64,000 nt of DNA, taken from Paraburkholderia acidisoli (GTDB lineage: Bacteria; Pseudomonadota; Gammaproteobacteria; Burkholderiales; Burkholderiaceae). Below, one piece after another: positions 15,677 through 23,205 of the stretch (positions are counted from its first letter, which is position 1; each line of letters begins with the position of its first letter). Under the pieces are notes generated by a model, which saw only the letters and a program-made list of their open reading frames with translations, was not told the DNA's origin and searched no databases. The translations under genes and the position numbers were made by a program. Where the stretch lies: contig NZ_CP046914.1 of the NCBI RefSeq assembly GCF_009789675.1, forward strand, positions 1,054,001 to 1,118,000, written 5' to 3'.

Positions 15677-17032
15677 ATGGCCACGAAGCGCGTGAAAAAA
15701 ACCGATGTGGTGAGTCCCAGTTCGGCGGAATTGCGCAAAGCCGTCGAGGCGATCGCGATCCAGCCGAAAAGCGGCAAAATCACCCTCCTGACGCGCAAGC
15801 TGTTCAACGTGCTGCTTGCCGTCGCCCAGCAGGCGGACGAGTCCGGCGACACCTATCGTGCGCTGCTCTCGGACATCGTCGCCAATTCGGCCTTCGACTC
15901 GAACGATACCGCGCTCGTGAAGGAACACCTGCGTCGCATGGTGTCGGTGCAGGTCGAATGGAGCCAGGGTACGTCGAGCCAGAAGCCAGGGCGCAAGTGG
16001 GGCATTTCCACGTTGATCGCCGACGCCGAAATTCTCGAAGACCCAACCACGCGGCGGGTCTGGGTCGAGTTCTCGTTCGCGCCGAAGATCAAGAAGAAGT
16101 TGCTCGATCCGGTTCAGTATGCGCGCTTGAGTCTGCAGTTCCAGAGCCAGCTGCGCAGCAGCGCGGGTCTCGCGCTTTACGAGATCTGCGTGCGCTATCT
16201 CACGAATCCCAGCCATCTGACGATGCGGGAAACGTGGGAATGGTGGCGGCCGATCCTTTCCGGCACGCCGGATACCGAAGCCGGCGACGAGGCCAAGCGC
16301 GAATACAAATACTTCAAGCGCGATTACCTGCGGCCCGCGATCGCCGAAGTGAATGCCGTCACGAACATTTTCGTCGAGCTGATCGAGCATCGCGAAGGAC
16401 GGCGCGTCGCCGAGATCCAGTTCCGCGTGACCGAGCGCAAGCAACCGATGCTCGCGCTCGATGAACATCCGAACGTTTTCGACAGCACGCTCGTGGACCG
16501 GATGGTCAAGATCGGCATCCCGCTCAAGGAAGCCCAGTCGCTTTACGCCGACAGCGAGGAAAACCGCATTCGCGCCGCCCTGCAACTGACGGAGCAGCGC
16601 ATGCGCAGCACGAGCCTGCCGCCCGTGCGCAGCGCCGCGGCTCTCTTCAAGGACGCGTTGAAAAAGGGCTATGCGCCGCCGGTCGAGACGCAGGCCGGCG
16701 CGGCGCCGGCCGCGGGACGTGTGACCGCCTCGGTGACCGCGGACGATCCGAAGGCGCGTTTGCTCGACGAATATGCCGCATGGCGTCGCAAGGAGGCGCG
16801 CGCGCTCTACGACGAGCAGGGCGACGCGGAGCGCGAAGTCGCGCGGCAATCGTTCGAAGCGGATGAGTTGCCCGGGCTCGGCGCGCATTTGCGCGACGAC
16901 TGGCGCCGTCGTGGGCTGGATTCGAAGCTCGCAGACTCGGCGTTTTTCGACTGGCTTGCCCGCAAGACGTGGGGCGCACCCACGGATGGCGATCTGCTGT
17001 CCTTCACGCTGAATCAGACTCGCGCGGCCTGA
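15677..17032 (+). CDS. repA: Rep_3 family replication initiator
   Basis: 451-residue initiator protein that binds the iterons and opens the origin. The N-terminal half matches the Rep_3/RepB superfamily: KITLLTRKLFNVLLAVAQ at residues 34-51 (first winged helix), then FSFAPKIKKKLLDPVQYARL, a region of SSAGLALYEICVRYLTN and EWWRPILSG, and a second winged helix (about 190-250). The last 190 residues are charged, with an Ala/Pro linker near 330-350, and exceed plasmid RepE or pi length (about 250-300). Extended C-termini are usual for chromid initiators. No strong ribosome site precedes ATG 15677. parAB is convergent with it. Confidence 0.92.
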   Translation: MATKRVKKTDVVSPSSAELRKAVEAIAIQPKSGKITLLTRKLFNVLLAVAQQADESGDTYRALLSDIVANSAFDSNDTALVKEHLRRMVSVQVEWSQGTSSQKPGRKWGISTLIADAEILEDPTTRRVWVEFSFAPKIKKKLLDPVQYARLSLQFQSQLRSSAGLALYEICVRYLTNPSHLTMRETWEWWRPILSGTPDTEAGDEAKREYKYFKRDYLRPAIAEVNAVTNIFVELIEHREGRRVAEIQFRVTERKQPMLALDEHPNVFDSTLVDRMVKIGIPLKEAQSLYADSEENRIRAALQLTEQRMRSTSLPPVRSAAALFKDALKKGYAPPVETQAGAAPAAGRVTASVTADDPKARLLDEYAAWRRKEARALYDEQGDAEREVARQSFEADELPGLGAHLRDDWRRRGLDSKLADSAFFDWLARKTWGAPTDGDLLSFTLNQTRAA

Positions 17033-17096
17033 TCGCGGCGTGCTGACCTTCTCGCTCCGGCGTTCTGCCGGAGAATCGTCCCGCAGTGCCTTTTTG

Positions 17097-17141
17097 AAAA
17101 AAAACCGGCGAAGCCTTCGTGATCGAAGGCATGCTCGCCGG
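17097..17141 (-). terminator. Terminator of the parAB operon
   Basis: A long hairpin (17105-17141; CCGGCGA and GCCTTCG arms pair with CGAAGGC and TCGCCGG) is followed on the minus strand by eight T (17097-17104). A smaller hairpin, CTCCGGC-GTTCT-GCCGGAG, near 17054-17072 may end rep transcription on the plus strand. Confidence 0.75.
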
Positions 17142-17161
17142 GATCGTCTACCACTGGCCGC

Positions 17162-18217
17162 TTACTTCGTCTTCAGGATCTGCTCGATCTGCTGCAGGAT
17201 CTCGTCGCGGCGATCCTTCGACAGTCCCTTAAGGCGCAATTCGAGCCGGTCGTCGCCATACGACTTTAGATCGCCGACCGATACCCCATCGAGCTTGATC
17301 TCGAGTCGTTGCGCGTAGCGCTGACGTCCCGCCGGTTTCGGCGTTTCCTGGGCGCTGGCGCGACCCTTGACGATATCGGCAACCTGCCGCGTGCTCAGAT
17401 CGTCGGCGACGATGCGATTGATGAGTCGCAGCGTGGATTCGGTGCCGCGCGCGCCGTGGTAGCGGCCGACCTGATACGCCATGTTCGAGCCGAAGCGGTC
17501 GGGGCGCGCGACCATCTCCTGCATCACCGCTTCCGGCAGCTTGCCGATGGAAAGCGCGACCGCCACTGTCGATTCGTCGAGACCTAGATGGTCCGCGAGT
17601 TCGCGTTGACTCTGGAAATGCTTGTCGTCGATAAAGCGCTTCCACACGACGGCGTTGTCGAACACCGTCTGCGAATCGCGCTGCACGTTGAGGTCGTAAC
17701 CGAGCTTGTAGCTCTGGATTCCGATGGGCAGATCGACGACGATCGCCTTCACGACTTCCTTGTTGGCTTCCTTGAGCGCGCGCACCCGACGACCGCCGTC
17801 GCTCACGTAATACGTGCCCGGCGTCTGATAGTCGGGAATGACGTGAATGGCCTGCTGCTGACCCTGCTTCGCGAGATTGACGGCCAGTTCGGCAATCGAC
17901 CCCTTCAGGTAGAAATGGCGGGGATTGAACGGGCTGGGCTTGATCGCCTTCAGCGGCAGTTCGATGATTTGCCCCGGGCGATAAGCGTGCTGGACGCGCC
18001 ACGCGTGGTATTCGGCCGACTCGTTTTCAACGATGACCGGTGCCTCCACGACGGCGTCGACAACCGGCTGGCTCGCGCGGCCCGTCACCTCGCGAGCTTT
18101 CGGCTTGTCCTCGACGAGGCCGTCGATGGCGTTGAGGCGGTCGAGGGCGGTGCGCTTCTCGCTGCTCGTCGTATCCGGGCGTGCCTGGAAGCCTTTAGCG
18201 AATTGGGAGGGTTTCAT
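17162..18217 (-). CDS. parB: ParB partition protein
   Basis: 351-residue centromere-binding protein. It has an N-terminal tail, then the ParB/Srx nucleotide-binding region (IKPSPFNPRHFY, YYVSDGGRRVRALKEA), a central helix-turn-helix (SQRELADHLGLDESTVAVAL, about 205-225) and a C-terminal dimerisation helix. The CTP-binding GERR box of chromosomal ParB reads GGRR here, closer to plasmid types. It starts 24 bp after parA. That gap is almost filled by a parS site which also covers the parB ribosome site, so ParB may throttle its own synthesis. It should load on the four TTTATGCGCATAAA sites nearby. Confidence 0.95.
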   Translation of the reverse strand: MKPSQFAKGFQARPDTTSSEKRTALDRLNAIDGLVEDKPKAREVTGRASQPVVDAVVEAPVIVENESAEYHAWRVQHAYRPGQIIELPLKAIKPSPFNPRHFYLKGSIAELAVNLAKQGQQQAIHVIPDYQTPGTYYVSDGGRRVRALKEANKEVVKAIVVDLPIGIQSYKLGYDLNVQRDSQTVFDNAVVWKRFIDDKHFQSQRELADHLGLDESTVAVALSIGKLPEAVMQEMVARPDRFGSNMAYQVGRYHGARGTESTLRLINRIVADDLSTRQVADIVKGRASAQETPKPAGRQRYAQRLEIKLDGVSVGDLKSYGDDRLELRLKGLSKDRRDEILQQIEQILKTK

Positions 18218-18225
18218 TCAGGGTC

Positions 18226-18241
18226 CTTTATGCGCATAAAG
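18226..18241. promoter_or_regulatory. parS site 1, between parA and parB
   Basis: CTTTATGCGCATAAAG, a perfect 16-bp palindrome. It begins one base past the parA stop and its AAAG end forms part of the AAAGGA ribosome site of parB. Confidence 0.92.
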
Positions 18242-18904
18242 TCAGGGGAGCATCGCCGCGATTTCGTCGGCGCATGCGCGCACTTCCATCGCGGCAAGCC
18301 GGGCGCCGCGGTCGTTCATCTGCAATACGGTTTGGCCAAGCGCCATGGCTTGCTTGTACGCTTCGCGCGTCGGGATCTGCGTCTTCAGCAGCGGAAATCC
18401 CAACTCCTCCAGCGCACGCTTCAGTTCGCGCGTGAGCATGCGCTTCTCTTCTGTCTTGTTCAGCAGGAACACGGCGCGCAGATCTTCATTCATCACCTGG
18501 GCCTGCTGGATCAACTTGACGAGGCCAACGCTCGACCAGTAGTCAGCCGGGGACGACGACGTTGGAATGACGGCGACCGTCGCGGCGAGCAGCACGACGC
18601 CTGAGACTTTTTCGGTGATCGAGGGCGGGCAGTCGACGACGATGATGTCGTAGTCGCCGATGAACTTCTTGATCTCGCGATGGATCTGGCCGCCGGCTTC
18701 GGAAAGGTTCACCACAGGAAACGGAATACCGGCTTCGCCGTCGGCCGATGCGCTAGCCCAGTGAACGAGGGTGTTCTGGCCGTCCGCGTCGACGACGAGC
18801 ACGCGTTTGCCCTTTTCGTGGAACGCAGCACCCAGATGCATCGCGATCGTACTTTTGCCGACCCCGCCCTTTTGCTGCGTGACTGCGATGATCTCAGCTG
18901 CCAC
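18242..18904 (-). CDS. parA: ParA partition ATPase
   Basis: 220 residues from GTG 18904, chosen because AAGGAG lies 8 bp upstream and homology starts there (AAEIIAVTQQ). An in-frame ATG at 19018 lies inside a parS site and upstream of the promoter, so it is rejected. It carries the deviant Walker A KGGVGKST (residues 12-19), Walker A' VDADGQNT and Walker B IIVVDCPPS. It lacks the N-terminal helix-turn-helix of type Ia ParA, so it is the short (type Ib-like) form. It is the first gene of parAB. Confidence 0.95.
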   Translation of the reverse strand: MAAEIIAVTQQKGGVGKSTIAMHLGAAFHEKGKRVLVVDADGQNTLVHWASASADGEAGIPFPVVNLSEAGGQIHREIKKFIGDYDIIVVDCPPSITEKVSGVVLLAATVAVIPTSSSPADYWSSVGLVKLIQQAQVMNEDLRAVFLLNKTEEKRMLTRELKRALEELGFPLLKTQIPTREAYKQAMALGQTVLQMNDRGARLAAMEVRACADEIAAMLP

Positions 18905-18935
18905 CTGGAGTTCTCCTTTTTCCTGTTGGCTTCGA

Positions 18936-18963
18936 ATTCTACCTGGAATGTTTTTCGATTCAA
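18936..18963 (-). promoter_or_regulatory. parAB promoter
   Basis: On the minus strand TTGAAT (18963-18958) and TAGAAT (18941-18936) are separated by 16 bp, 31 bp upstream of the parA GTG. parS sites 2 and 3 lie just upstream, so ParB spreading could repress it. Confidence 0.62.
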
Positions 18964-19006
18964 TGATTTTTACGAAATATCGTCCAGATTTAGCCATTCG
19001 GATGAG

Positions 19007-19022
19007 GTTTATGCGCATAAAG
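19007..19022. promoter_or_regulatory. parS site 2
   Basis: GTTTATGCGCATAAAG, identical to site 1 across the central 14 bp. It lies 44 bp upstream of the parAB -35 element. Confidence 0.9.
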
Positions 19023-19035
19023 GTGGCGGCCGGGG

Positions 19036-19051
19036 CTTTATGCGCATAAAG
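19036..19051. promoter_or_regulatory. parS site 3, in a 24-bp palindrome
   Basis: CTTTATGCGCATAAAG embedded in a perfect 24-bp palindrome (19032-19055) with GGGG and CCCC flanks. Its centre is 29 bp from site 2. Confidence 0.92.
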
Positions 19052-19483
19052 CCCCCTTTGCTGCTCATCGTGTCGAAGCCGTCTTCACATGCGGGTCCTT
19101 GCTCCCGGGTAGAAGTGAAGCGGTCGATTGCGTTGTCGCGCTGTCATCTAACGTCGTTAATTTCGGTGCACCGCCCCGTCGAGATTTTTCGGGCGGGCAG
19201 GCAACGCGCCAGAAACATCAGAAGCCCATGATGAAAGCCGCTTGCCGAAGCGAAGCATCTCGCGCTCGCGATTCCAAAACGCATACACGTCGGCGAGATC
19301 TGCGAACGTGCCCGCGCCATGCAAGCCACCGCGCAGCACCACACCGAGCACACCAACCTTTATGCGCATAAAGCCCCCGGCGCCAATATGGGCTGCGCGT
19401 CCGCCCAAGCCCTTCACGCTTCGCCCGGTAAAATCGCGGCGTCTACGCCTCAACCCACTACCCTCTCGGCTTTTGCACGAATC
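19052..19483. other. Non-coding stretch upstream of the ArsC-like gene, with parS site 4
   Basis: 432 bp with no credible gene; short open frames lack ribosome sites and typical codon use. The only clear element is parS site 4 at 19358-19373. The region probably serves as centromere space and holds the promoter of the ArsC-like gene. Confidence 0.6.
19358..19373. promoter_or_regulatory. parS site 4
   Basis: CTTTATGCGCATAAAG, a perfect 16-bp palindrome 111 bp upstream of the ArsC-like ATG. Confidence 0.92.
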
Positions 19484-19837
19484 ATGATCACGATCTATCA
19501 CAACCCCCGGTGCTCGAAGTCTCGCGCAGCCTGCGAACTCGTCGCACAAGGTCACGCCGGCGAGACCGTCGAAGTCATCGAGTACCTCAAGCAACCGCTT
19601 GGCGTCGATCAACTCAAGGCGCTGCGTGCATTGCTCGGCGTTCCGCTGCGCGAGATGGTCCGCACCGGCGAAACGGAGTACGCCGATTTGAACCTCGGCG
19701 CGGAGCATGTCACCGATGAAGCGTTGTACGAAGCCATCGCAAAGCACCCAATCCTGTTGCAACGACCGATCGTCGTTCGCGACGGCCGTGCCGTGATTGG
19801 CCGGCCAACCGAAAACATCGAAGCGCTGTTCGAATAA
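19484..19837 (+). CDS. arsC: Glutaredoxin-dependent arsenate reductase (ArsC family)
   Basis: 117 residues from ATG 19484, matching the start of ArsC (ITIYHNPRCSKSR). The catalytic cysteine is Cys10 and the fold is thioredoxin-like, with the conserved LLQRPIVV and GRP near the C-terminus. The enzyme reduces arsenate to arsenite using glutathione and glutaredoxin. There is no arsR, arsB or acr3 beside it, so it may be a housekeeping YffB/ArsC paralogue rather than part of a resistance operon. GntP follows in the same direction after 54 bp. Confidence 0.92.
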   Translation: MITIYHNPRCSKSRAACELVAQGHAGETVEVIEYLKQPLGVDQLKALRALLGVPLREMVRTGETEYADLNLGAEHVTDEALYEAIAKHPILLQRPIVVRDGRAVIGRPTENIEALFE

Positions 19838-19891
19838 GCATTCGCGTTTCCCCCGCGTTTTCCAAACCCATTACGACAACAAGAGAAGCCC

Positions 19892-21259
19892 GTGACCACC
19901 CTTGCTGCCTGGTCGTTTCACGACACCCAGCTCATCCTCTCCTGCGTGCTCGGTCTCGCACTGATCGTCATCCTGATCAGCGCGCTGAAGCTCGCCCCGT
20001 TCCTGTCGATTCTTGTCGGGACTTTCGCGGCCGGTTTTGCGGCCGGCTTGCCGCTCGAAGCCATCGCTAGCGCATTCAGCAAAGGCGCGGGCGCGCTGCT
20101 CGGCGACGTCGGCATCATCATCGCGCTGGGCGCGATGTTGGGTGCGCTCATGGCCGAGTCCGGCGCGGCCGACCGGCTCGTCACCACGCTGCTCGACCAT
20201 TCCACGCCGCGTGCGCTGCCGTGGATGATGGCGCTCGTCGCGGTCATCATCGGCTTGCCGTTGTTCTTCGAAGTGGGTCTCGTGATGATGGTGCCGATCA
20301 TCTTCGTGATGGCGCGTCGCTCGAAGCAGCCGATTTTGCGCATCGCAATTCCCGCGCTTGCGGGCATGACCACGCTGCATGCGCTGCTGCCGCCGCATCC
20401 CGGTCCGCTCATCGCCGTGAGCGCCTTGCATGCGGATCTCGGCATCACACTCGGTCTGGGTCTGATCGTCGCGTTGCCCGCGGTCGTGCTCGCCGGTCCG
20501 ATCTACGGTTCGTGGCTGTCGCGCCGGATGCATGTCGCCGAACCGGAAGATCTCGGTAAACTTTTTACAAGTCATGATTCGCAACTTGCCGCACCCGGAT
20601 TCGGCGTTTCGCTGCTGACGATTCTGTTGCCCGCATTGCTGATGCTGGGCCGAACGGTCGCGCGCCTCGCGCTCACGCCGAAAACGCTCGCCTACGAAAC
20701 GCTGGATTTTTTGGGTGAGCCGCTCATCGCACTCGGGCTCACCGTTCTGTTTGCGATCGTGGCGTTGGGCTGGTCACGCGGCATGCCGCGCGATCGCGTC
20801 GGCGGCATTCTGCGCAAGAGCTTGCCGCCCATCGCCGGCCTGCTGCTCACGATCGGCGCGGGCGGCGGTTTGAAGCAGGCACTCGTGCTGGCCGGAATCA
20901 GCACGACGATCAGCAAGATCGCCGTCGGTGCGCACTTGCCGCTGTTGTTGCTCGCATGGTTGATCGCCGTGGCCCTGCGTCAGGCTACCGGTTCCGCCAC
21001 GGTCGCGACCACGGCGACGGCGGGTATCGTCGCGCCCGTCGTCACCGGTTTGAGCGCGCCGCATAGCTCGCTGATGGCGCTGGCCATCGGTGCGGGTTCG
21101 GTGTTCTTCTGCCAGGTGAACGATGCGGGCTTCTGGATGGTGCGCGAGTACTTCGGCCTGCAACTCAAACAAACCGTCTTCGTTTGGTCGATCCTGCAAA
21201 CCATCGTGTCCGTCGTCGGCCTCGTACTCACGCTGGTGCTCTGGAACGTGCTCGCGTAA
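19892..21259 (+). CDS. gntP: GntP family gluconate:H+ symporter
   Basis: 455 residues with about 12-14 hydrophobic segments across the whole length, the usual size for GntP permeases. Family signatures seen are LGAMLGALMAESGAADRL, GLPLFFEVGLVMMVPI, HALLPPHPGPL and a C-terminal QVNDAGFWMVREYFGL. It imports gluconate or a related aldonate across the inner membrane. The start is GTG at 19892 with AGAGAAG upstream. No gluconate kinase is beside it, so the substrate is uncertain. Confidence 0.93.
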   Translation: MTTLAAWSFHDTQLILSCVLGLALIVILISALKLAPFLSILVGTFAAGFAAGLPLEAIASAFSKGAGALLGDVGIIIALGAMLGALMAESGAADRLVTTLLDHSTPRALPWMMALVAVIIGLPLFFEVGLVMMVPIIFVMARRSKQPILRIAIPALAGMTTLHALLPPHPGPLIAVSALHADLGITLGLGLIVALPAVVLAGPIYGSWLSRRMHVAEPEDLGKLFTSHDSQLAAPGFGVSLLTILLPALLMLGRTVARLALTPKTLAYETLDFLGEPLIALGLTVLFAIVALGWSRGMPRDRVGGILRKSLPPIAGLLLTIGAGGGLKQALVLAGISTTISKIAVGAHLPLLLLAWLIAVALRQATGSATVATTATAGIVAPVVTGLSAPHSSLMALAIGAGSVFFCQVNDAGFWMVREYFGLQLKQTVFVWSILQTIVSVVGLVLTLVLWNVLA

Positions 21260-21456
21260 CGCACCCGACACCGCCACGCCTCGGCTGCCCGGACGTTCGC
21301 TGTACCGTGCGGCGCGCATGCCGACAATCGGCATAAAGCGCCGCGCGCGACGTGATTCGCATCGAAATCGACGCGAAAAGCTCACACAATATGCACCTTT
21401 GAAAACGTGCGGGCGAATCCCAAGCGAGGCCCGGCCACACCGGCGCTGCGGGTAAG

Positions 21457-21517
21457 TTGTCCACAACCTTATGCCCAAAAATTGTGGATAAATCAGTGGC
21501 CCCTCGAGTTATCCACA
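21457..21517. promoter_or_regulatory. Cluster of three evenly spaced DnaA boxes
   Basis: TTGTCCACA (21457-21465), TGTGGATAA (21483-21491, reverse) and TTATCCACA (21509-21517) start exactly 26 bp apart. Two are perfect boxes and one has a single change. They lie in the 393-bp gap before the FMN reductase gene and 6 kb from the iteron origin. Confidence 0.82.
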
Positions 21518-21652
21518 TCGGCAGTCCGCTGCGTTCCGTCTCGTCCTCCTACGCGACGTGAGAAATCGCGCGCGCCTATGATGGTGCCTGCTTCCGCCGC
21601 GTTTCTCGCGCGCGATCCGAGTACCGAAGAAAACCCCGATGAGGACACTGAG

Positions 21653-22207
21653 ATGGCATACAAAATTGCAGTCGTGGTCGGCAGTCTGCGCAAGGAATCG
21701 TTCAATCGCCAACTCGCGCACGCGGTGACGTCGCTGGCACCGCCCGACTTCAGCTTCGAATATCTCGATATCGGCGTGCTGCCGCTTTATTCGCAGGATT
21801 ACGACGCCGACTATCCCGAGGTCGCGCGCAACTTCAAGAAGCAGATCGAAGCCGCCGACGCGCTGCTGTTCGTCACGCCCGAATACAACCGCTCGATTCC
21901 GGGCGTGCTCAAAAATGCGCTCGATTGGGGGTCGCGCCCGTGGGGCACGAATTCGTGGGGCGGCAAGCCGGGCGCGGTGCTCGGGACATCGCTGGGCGCG
22001 ATGGGCACGGCGCTTTCGCAGCAGCATCTGCGCAACGTGCTCGCGTATCTCGACGTGGCGGTGCTCGCGCAGCCCGAGATGTTCATCAAGCACGACACCT
22101 CGCGCATCAACGAAAAAGGCGAAATCGTTAGCGACGATACGCGCAAATTCCTGCAGGGTTTCGTCGATGCCTACGTCACGTGGGTCAAGCGCCAGCTCGG
22201 CCGCTGA
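21653..22207 (+). CDS. NADPH-dependent FMN reductase (chromate/quinone reductase type)
   Basis: 184 residues from ATG 21653 (GAGGA 7 bp upstream); a longer in-frame start lies in the DnaA-box region and is rejected. It has a flavodoxin-like fold with the FMN-binding GSLRKESFNRQLA near residue 10 and the family motif PEYNRSIPGVLKNALDW near residue 78. Proteins of this group (ChrR/YieF/SsuE-like) reduce quinones, chromate or azo compounds. Three DnaA boxes upstream may affect its expression. Confidence 0.93.
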   Translation: MAYKIAVVVGSLRKESFNRQLAHAVTSLAPPDFSFEYLDIGVLPLYSQDYDADYPEVARNFKKQIEAADALLFVTPEYNRSIPGVLKNALDWGSRPWGTNSWGGKPGAVLGTSLGAMGTALSQQHLRNVLAYLDVAVLAQPEMFIKHDTSRINEKGEIVSDDTRKFLQGFVDAYVTWVKRQLGR

Positions 22208-22237
22208 CGCCTGACACCACAACGGCGACTGCCGCGC

Positions 22238-23122
22238 TCAGTGCAACGTGCGCGGCGGCTGCCCCGGCGCCGGGGTCGTAGCCTGATCCGCGGATTGCCC
22301 CGTTGCCTGGCGCTGCGTCTGACTGGCCGCCGGGCTCGCCGGCGCTTCGTGAGGTTCCGGATGAGGTTCCGACGAAGCTTCCTCGAACTCCAGGAACTCG
22401 TTCGGAATCTGCGGCGCGACGCCCTGCGCGGGCGCTTTCGCCTCGGGCGCGGCCGGCACGTTCACCACCGGCGCCTCGACCACGGGCGCGTCCACGACCT
22501 CCACGTGATGCACGCCCATCACCGCCCCCGCGCCCGGTGCGCTCGCGGCCGTGAGCACGGTTGCTTCGGCCTCGTTGAGCGGATCGACCGGATTGATCGT
22601 GTCGACAACAGGCGTGGCCGCGGGCGTCACAGTGGAGGCCGTCGCTTCGGTGGGCGGCGTGGCGGCGGCGTGGGCGCGGCGGCGCATGGCATCGGCGATA
22701 TCGCCCAATCCCAGTTCGTCGAGCGCCGAATGCTCGCGCTGTGCGTCGGGCACCGCGGGGTGATCCGTCGATGCCGCCGGCCAAGTCCACGGCGCGCCGC
22801 GGCGCGCGACTTCGAGCGCATGTTCCGCGCGCAGCGTTTCCGCCGCGAGTTCGGCGTGCACCTCGTCGTCGACATGAACGCCGATGCGCACGCTTTCGCC
22901 CAGCGGTGGCGTGGCTTCGCCTTGCTGCTCGGCCGTGGTTTGACGCACGTCGCCCGTGGTCGAGAAAAAGCTCGTTACGAGGCGTTCGATGCCGGCGAGC
23001 ACGCCCTCGTTCTGCGCGGGCAAGTCGATTTCGCTGGCCGCAAAACCGCGCTGCAGCAGCGCGGCCTGCGCGTGCAGCGCTTCGTCGTAGGACTTGAAAA
23101 GGCCCGTCACGGTCTGTTTCAT
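22238..23122 (-). CDS. Stress-type protein with N-terminal YflT-like domain and disordered tail
   Basis: 294 residues from ATG 23122, which follows AAGGAG. The first 100 residues (TVTGLFKSYDEALHAQAALL, FAASEIDLPAQNEG, then VRIGVHVDDEVHAELAAETL) resemble the heat-stress/YflT-like domain found in general stress proteins. The rest is a low-complexity Ala/Pro/Glu/Val-rich tail without predicted structure. It is soluble, with no signal peptide. The function is unknown. It lies 83 bp upstream of the sensor kinase stop and on the same strand. Confidence 0.7.
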   Translation of the reverse strand: MKQTVTGLFKSYDEALHAQAALLQRGFAASEIDLPAQNEGVLAGIERLVTSFFSTTGDVRQTTAEQQGEATPPLGESVRIGVHVDDEVHAELAAETLRAEHALEVARRGAPWTWPAASTDHPAVPDAQREHSALDELGLGDIADAMRRRAHAAATPPTEATASTVTPAATPVVDTINPVDPLNEAEATVLTAASAPGAGAVMGVHHVEVVDAPVVEAPVVNVPAAPEAKAPAQGVAPQIPNEFLEFEEASSEPHPEPHEAPASPAASQTQRQATGQSADQATTPAPGQPPRTLH

Positions 23123-23205
23123 GGCGATCTCCTTCGAATGGCTACGCGGGAAAAATATCCCTCGAAGCACCGCAAATCGCGTGCCGTGCGCCGATCCGCC
23201 GTGCC

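Noticed and set aside
18905..19018. An upstream ATG at 19018 as the parA start
   Set aside because: It lies inside parS site 2 and upstream of a good promoter. GTG 18904 has an AAGGAG site and matches the family N-terminus.
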